Below, in pieces: positions 23,601-29,600 of a DNA stretch of 64,000 nt. This DNA comes from Siphonodentalium dalli (taxonomy: Eukaryota > Mollusca > Scaphopoda > Gadilida > Siphonodentaliidae), in assembly GCA_032622095.1 (NCBI GenBank), contig CP136067.1:182190556-182254555 (forward strand). The letters run 5' to 3'. The position numbers were made by a program, and so were the translations under genes. The notes below the pieces were generated by a model, which was given only the letters and a program-made list of their open reading frames with translations, was not told the DNA's origin and searched no databases. Numbering within the stretch: the first letter of the stretch is position 1; every line of letters begins with the position of its first letter.

Positions 23601-26600
23601 TGGTCACAATGTCCAATAAAGCTATTTTCTAAACATCGATTAATAATTTCATGAAAAATATTTGAACAAAAAAAAAATAACGAAAGATATTACACGCAAA
23701 TAATTTAACATTCGACATTTTAATATCGAGATTATCAGAAACCGAAAACTCGTTATAAATTTTTTATTTAAACTTTTTTTGGAGAAATAATTTTGAGGGT
23801 TTTGAGGGTTTTGATAATTTGGAAGTTTGGAAATTTTGGGGTTTTGATAATTTGGAAGTTTGGAAATTTTTTGGAAAAAATAAATTTTTGAAGTTTTGAA
23901 TTTTTTTTTGGGTTTTGTTATTTTGGGAATATTTTAGTACAACCAATTTTAGACCCCAAAGATTCTATTTTTAGATGTGACGCGAACGAGGCCCTCTATC
24001 TTCTGATATGACTCGTTTGAACCTCCAAATGATGGCGTTTCGGGACGCCGTTGGTAGTAAAGAACTTTTAGTTCGAAATAGATAGGTGGTTTATAATCGG
24101 AGCATGTGTCAAAAGGAGTGAATGCGAATCCGATAGTCTCTTAAGACTAACTGAAACTTCCAAATACATAATTTGTACGGAGCAACAGCACAATTATATC
24201 GATAAGTAGATGAAATACCAAACTACAGCTTTTAATACTCTGTGGAAAAAATAAGCCAAAGCAACAGTAATTTTCCAGTCATTTACATTCCTCCGAACAA
24301 TAGAGACAAACCCTTTTTCTTTATTTCCATAAAAAAAATAACCGTAACAAAACGTAACAGACACAAATATATATATTTGTATACACTAACACGCATCGCT
24401 ACATGTACTCGTGTAACTTCACGCCATCATCCATTCATTCATATCATTATATACCTATATGATATATGAGATGGCAACAATAAGCTTTTTGCTTACTGCC
24501 ATATACCATTCTCATTCATGATATCATAAACTAGATATAAATAATTATCTATGTTTGATTGAGATTAAATACGTTTAAAGAAACTAAACCTACATACAAG
24601 GCTCATCCTGATTGGTCAGTATCCTGTATTCCCATGGAGACACGACCGTCGTTTTGTGGTACAAAACATACAGTCGAATTACAAAAGAAATACATATACA
24701 CTGCGCATCGGCGTGTATAGTAGAATTTGACCACATAAACTTATTGTAGTCAAATTCTACTTTTCACGACGATGCGCAGTGTATTTATTTCTTAAGTAAA
24801 CGATATTTGTTCATACTAGCTGAAGAACATTCGGGACCCATCTTTCTATGTTCCATGACTTGAATATGTTCCGTTTAAAAACATTTAAATTGTTCCGTAA
24901 CCACTGTTGGTGTCTCTACAACATACTAGTAGATGGGAATCTGTTGGGTAATTTGAACAATGTGACCTTCAAGGTCTCGACACTAATGCGAGTGGGTGAA
25001 CTTAGACCTGGGTAAACATTAGGAACTCGAGTTCGCTCGATCTAAATATGAGTGCCTTAACACTCGAGGTAAATATCGCTCGGGTCACGCGTCTATCTGT
25101 TATGGCTCAAAAGGCCACACTTAACCCCAACAAATCAAGAGCTGTTAAACAAATATAGATAGATATGTGGTTTATAACCACAACACGGCGCACCTATAGT
25201 GGTGTATTCGAATCGGAGTTCTTGGGTTTTCTTGAAGTCGAAGACCTATTTGCACAATATGATTCGAACGAGCTAGAGGCACCATTTAACCACAACAAGT
25301 ACCGAGGTTGTTCGTGGATCATGGGTTATCAGTGCCGATTCGAGCAAACCGAGTTAACCCTCATAAGTTAGGGTATGAATGTTTAGTTCGAAATAGATAA
25401 ACAGTTGGTTTATAACCGGAGCATGTGTCTATATGGGTGTATTCGAATCGAATCTTGTGCGTTCTTGAAGACCAAGGCGTTTGTTCCCCTAGACTCGTCC
25501 CTGGCTCATATGTGAAACACTATGACGCTATCGCTCTGTGACGTGCCCTCCCATAAGAGACCAGTGCGGACTATCGCCATCTTTAAGTAGATGACGTCAT
25601 TTGCGTCATCCATCCAAATATAACGACGGAGAGACAACAGCAACACTGGGATACCAATCAAAACACAATACGTTGCCTCGTGTGTTCTGCGAAAAATAAC
25701 TTACATATTTAAAATATCTATTCATAAATACTAAGTAGGATATCAAAATAATATGTTTTGATAATTTTTTCCCGCCAGAGATCGGCAGAATTTAGTCAAA
25801 TTTGGGCTTTTTAACACAACACACAAATCACTTTAGCCAATCAGCTTGCGCTGTTCTATTTTAGTCCCGGTCATAATTCTGACTGGGGATCCAAAATGGC
25901 GATAGTCCATATCGGTCTATATAACGACGTCCAAAGCAGAGCGATGGCAAGGTTTATAGTCCGGGGACCAGTCAATTGTTCCCCGTGCCGAAGCGAGAGG
26001 CCACAACATCAACAAGTCAATATTTATTTTTTTGCAACATATCGACAGTTGGTTTATCCAGAAGACATGTCAGTGGTGTGCCTACATATGTTAATTACAG
26101 TTGACGTTACCAATTATATATACACGGGGTGGGTTCGGATCGAGGTTCTTGAAGATCAAGACTTCTGTTCTTCGCCACACATTACCCCAACATTTGCATA
26201 ATACGCTCATGTGCTCTATGAACGATGCAAACAACATGGTATTTATAATGAAAATTAATTTATGACTCGAGTCATTAATTCATTATAATTACCATGTTGT
26301 TTGTATCGTTCATTTGGCACATGAGTGTATTCTGCACGAATCCATGGCTCAAATTCATTCATTTGTTGCAAAAATTATGTTGAGTATAAAATGAGATGGT
26401 CCGAAAAATGGCCGGATTTAGTGTAAAGTACCCCTTTAATTCTAGTGTTTTGTCGCAATAGACAGGTGGTTTATAACTCGAACACATGTCTATGGATGTG
26501 TTCGAATCCGCGATATGGAAGATTCGCGCGAGCTTACCAAGACTTGTTTACACACGATTCCAACACCGACAGACCACTCTTAACATAAACATGTGACGTC

Positions 26601-29600
26601 ACGTCAATATTGGAAATTGTCGACCGGCTAGTGATTCAGTCCACTGTTTAATTTAAAGCGATGTGAAACACTCCGGTAGGGTGATCACACATAAATGGAG
26701 GACAATCTTGCTCAAAGTAGTTATTTACAAATATTATATCCAATTGACAACACACACCCTCATTCGTATATAATATTTAAATGCAGTGACTTTTGGTGGC
26801 GAAATCGTTTTCGTTAGTTTTATCACCAATAGTTTCGTCCCGAATCGAGAAGTAAATATTTACAATTGAGCGTAGTTCGGACGATGCTTTCTCTGGAGTG
26901 GTACGGTCGACTTGCTTGAGATTTTCGGCGATGTTAGTAGAATGTTGCATTCCCCCAGTTGGCATAGCTCCTGAAAACTAACTGATGAGTTTCCCGCCGC
27001 ACCCGAACAAGTCCATAATATGTCTTTGACAAATAACAGGCTAACAGTAACATCCATCATATATGGTCACATGACCTTATCAAATATTCACATTTTAGAC
27101 GAGTGGTCTTCTCGGGTTCAGTCTGTATCTTCTGGCCACCAACCCAGAGAAGCAAGAAATGTTGCTGAAAGAAATCGAGCAGACGATGCCTGACAGTGGA
27201 CCAATCAGTGGAGAGCAGCTTAGTGATATGCCCTACCTCAAAGCAGTGCTGAAAGAAACGCACAGGTTAGTACAGATAACCACGTGATCTCATTCGCCAA
27301 TCGGCGGAGAGCATATTGGTGTTTAATCTCTACCAGCGGTGTCTATCTTACCGACAAACACAATTCAATTGTCGTCTGCTATTAAATATCAAACTCCGTG
27401 CAGCGCCCTCTACGTTAGCAATGCGATATAGCACTGCCACAATGATGGTACTTTGCGGACCGATACATCTATTTTACACATCGTCGGAACTATATTTAGT
27501 CACCTATTATCTTATTTTGACCACCAAAAGTTTGCAATAATGGTAATTCTTTCGGTATTGATAAGAACAATAAAGACTGAGCCAGACAAAGACAATTTTA
27601 ATCCTAAAACATAAGAACTAAGAAATCCTTACCAAATGTCCTTATGGCAGTGATATCTCAGCGAAGCAATGGGAGATAACTCTGCCTGGAGTTTGATTAA
27701 ATATATATAATATTCTCACCGCGTTGAATGCGCGAAACTTAAAACTTGTATCGTATAAAGCAATTGAATGCACTGTTGATGCGGTGCATCAGTTGTCTCT
27801 GTGAAACGTGTCATTCACATGACAATGTAATAGGAGATATAATACTGCGGTATAAATAGACAAAAGAGTCCCACGCAAATCTGGCAATTATTTGGGAAAC
27901 TCATTATTTATGGACCGGTTTGGTCACAATTCTGGTATTATGTGATCAATCTGTGTTGTCGACGACAAACTTATAATTGTACACGAATTTTCTCCAATTA
28001 CAAGAATCTTGTAAAGACTTGTATTTGGACCGCGTCGATAACATACGAGAGCTTGGTTTGTGTTATGCCTTACGATGCCCCATTATCTCAAATTACCATT
28101 ACCCAGATTACTGGGATAAAAAGCTAATGGCGAAAATTACGAATCCAATGAATATGCTATTGAGCGACGTTCATTTCAACTATTCGTGTACCTCTTGTCC
28201 CAGTTGACATGATAAGATAACTATAACATGCAACATCGCCCATGTTTCAGGGTACTCCCCGTAACCCCTGGCAACGCAAGAGAAACACCAGCCGACATGG
28301 ACGTACGTGGACATCATATCCCAAAAGGGGTAAGTAAATAACTCAATGTCTGGAAACTCCAGTTGAACTAAATTTATACAAGAATAGTTTCTGTCCCGAG
28401 CCGTCGCCATCTTCACATGTTCACATAATTTGCAAATCTGGAAGTACATATTCCATTTATATATTGGCAATATGTAACATACATACCATGAGGTTTTTTT
28501 TTCGTTCTTGACGGCGTCACGTGACAAAATTGCCACGCCCATTAATATATATCACTTCGATAGTACCGACAACATATACATATGCACATACATGTACAGT
28601 GATATATTAAACTACAAATATGCTCGTGATGGAACATGTGCCAAATTCCAGAACGGTTATGAAAGTTGAATACACCATATACTACTAGACCAAGTCTGCT
28701 AGGTCGGCAACAGCTTGAGATACCAGTTGGGTCCCATCCCGTTACTCTTCTATAACGCCCAGAATCTTGGGCGGGAGTTATCTGCAAACTATGTCTTCGG
28801 ATTAGGTCAAATGGAAGCTTTGCTTCTATGAACACATATATAGAGGGAAATATTTCCCAATCATGATGATATATAACATGCATATATCGTAGGTCCGTTA
28901 AAATTTATAAGTAAACAAAGCCTTGTTTCCAGATAATTTCGATTTGTCGCGCTATCAGAAAATGTATGCAAACAATTCATTAAACGATCGTTTCGTCACT
29001 ATACATTTTTCTATCACGGTAAATGATATATCATTGTGAAGACACATTAATTGTTGACATGTCAGATGATTAATCACATTCAGGGGTTCGCGTGAATGCC
29101 CATCTCCACGCGTACATATAGTACGTCTTTTGAATAAAAGTCCGTTATAGAAAAACAACAGGTGAAACTCGGTCCAAAACAGCATAATCCCAATCGATAT
29201 CTCAGTTGTGGACCGAGAAGACTTGGTCTATGTATACTACATGTGCGTAATTCAACGTGTTCTGTCAGACGTAAATCATTTATTCTCTCCAGACCAACGT
29301 TTGCTTGCATTTCGCCTGGCTGGGGAAACAGGAGAAGTACTTCGAGAAATCAGAGGAGTTCATACCCGAGAGATGGTTGCGATCAGAGAACACGTCGTCA
29401 GTTCACCCGTACATCCTGATACCGTTCGGGGTCGGAGCGAGATCATGTCCTGGTCGGCGATTCGCCACACAAGAGGTGTCACTGGCGTTAATCAAGGTGA
29501 TTAACTTTTTCCGATCGCGTTCACACAAATCAGTTCATATCTCAACCCATATAATCCAACATGCGTTTGGTCACTGGCGAAGCCATAACCTATTCACATG

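Larger units (their letters stand above)
14384..24008. mobile_element. Giant palindromic element, two ~4.7-kb arms
   Basis: The left arm 14384-19142 is the reverse complement of the right arm 19207-23930. Every ORF in one arm has an inverted twin in the other, with mirror centres at 19159-19175. The arms differ by small indels (poly-Q length, minisatellite copy number, CGG count) and a few substitutions. The right arm extends about 80 bp further, to an end (…TCTATCTTCTG) shared with the partial copy at 1-3052; the left arm lacks this tip. Modules from the centre out are: promoter, two-ORF zinc-finger unit, duplicated 3' tail, ~300-bp repeated modules, ~20-bp minisatellite, 76-codon ORF, and low-complexity GGAAGTTTTG-type repeats. 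No transposase, integrase or polymerase is visible. The family is not recognised; it may be a foldback element or a joined replicon end. Confidence 0.85.
19207..24008 (+). repeat. Right arm of giant inverted repeat
   Basis: Counterpart of the left arm. The outer tip (about 23925-24008, TTTTAGTACAACC to ATCTTCTG) is also the end of the separate copy at 1-3052, which suggests a true element boundary near 24005. Confidence 0.88.
9197..27098 (+). other. 17.9-kb P450 intron hosting the giant palindrome
   Basis: GTATGT...TTTAG intron in phase 0 inside the I-helix motif. Contents in order: a MITE (10512-11014), a 153-bp hairpin MITE (11534-11686), a tandem repeat and TIR-like element (11689-12290), mostly featureless AT-rich DNA (12300-13730), SINE-like repeats (13737-14075), the giant palindrome (14384-24008), more SINE-like copies, a hairpin (24685-24794), and a MITE fragment (26200-26440). 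Confidence 0.88.

Noticed and set aside
26490-26515. tRNA gene suggested by GTTCGAATCC
   Set aside because: No acceptor-stem pairing or anticodon arm can be drawn; the motif belongs to the dispersed SINE-like repeat.
29208-29504. 98-codon ORF in another frame over the haem exon
   Set aside because: It overlaps the FGVGARSCPG frame and shows no motif of its own.
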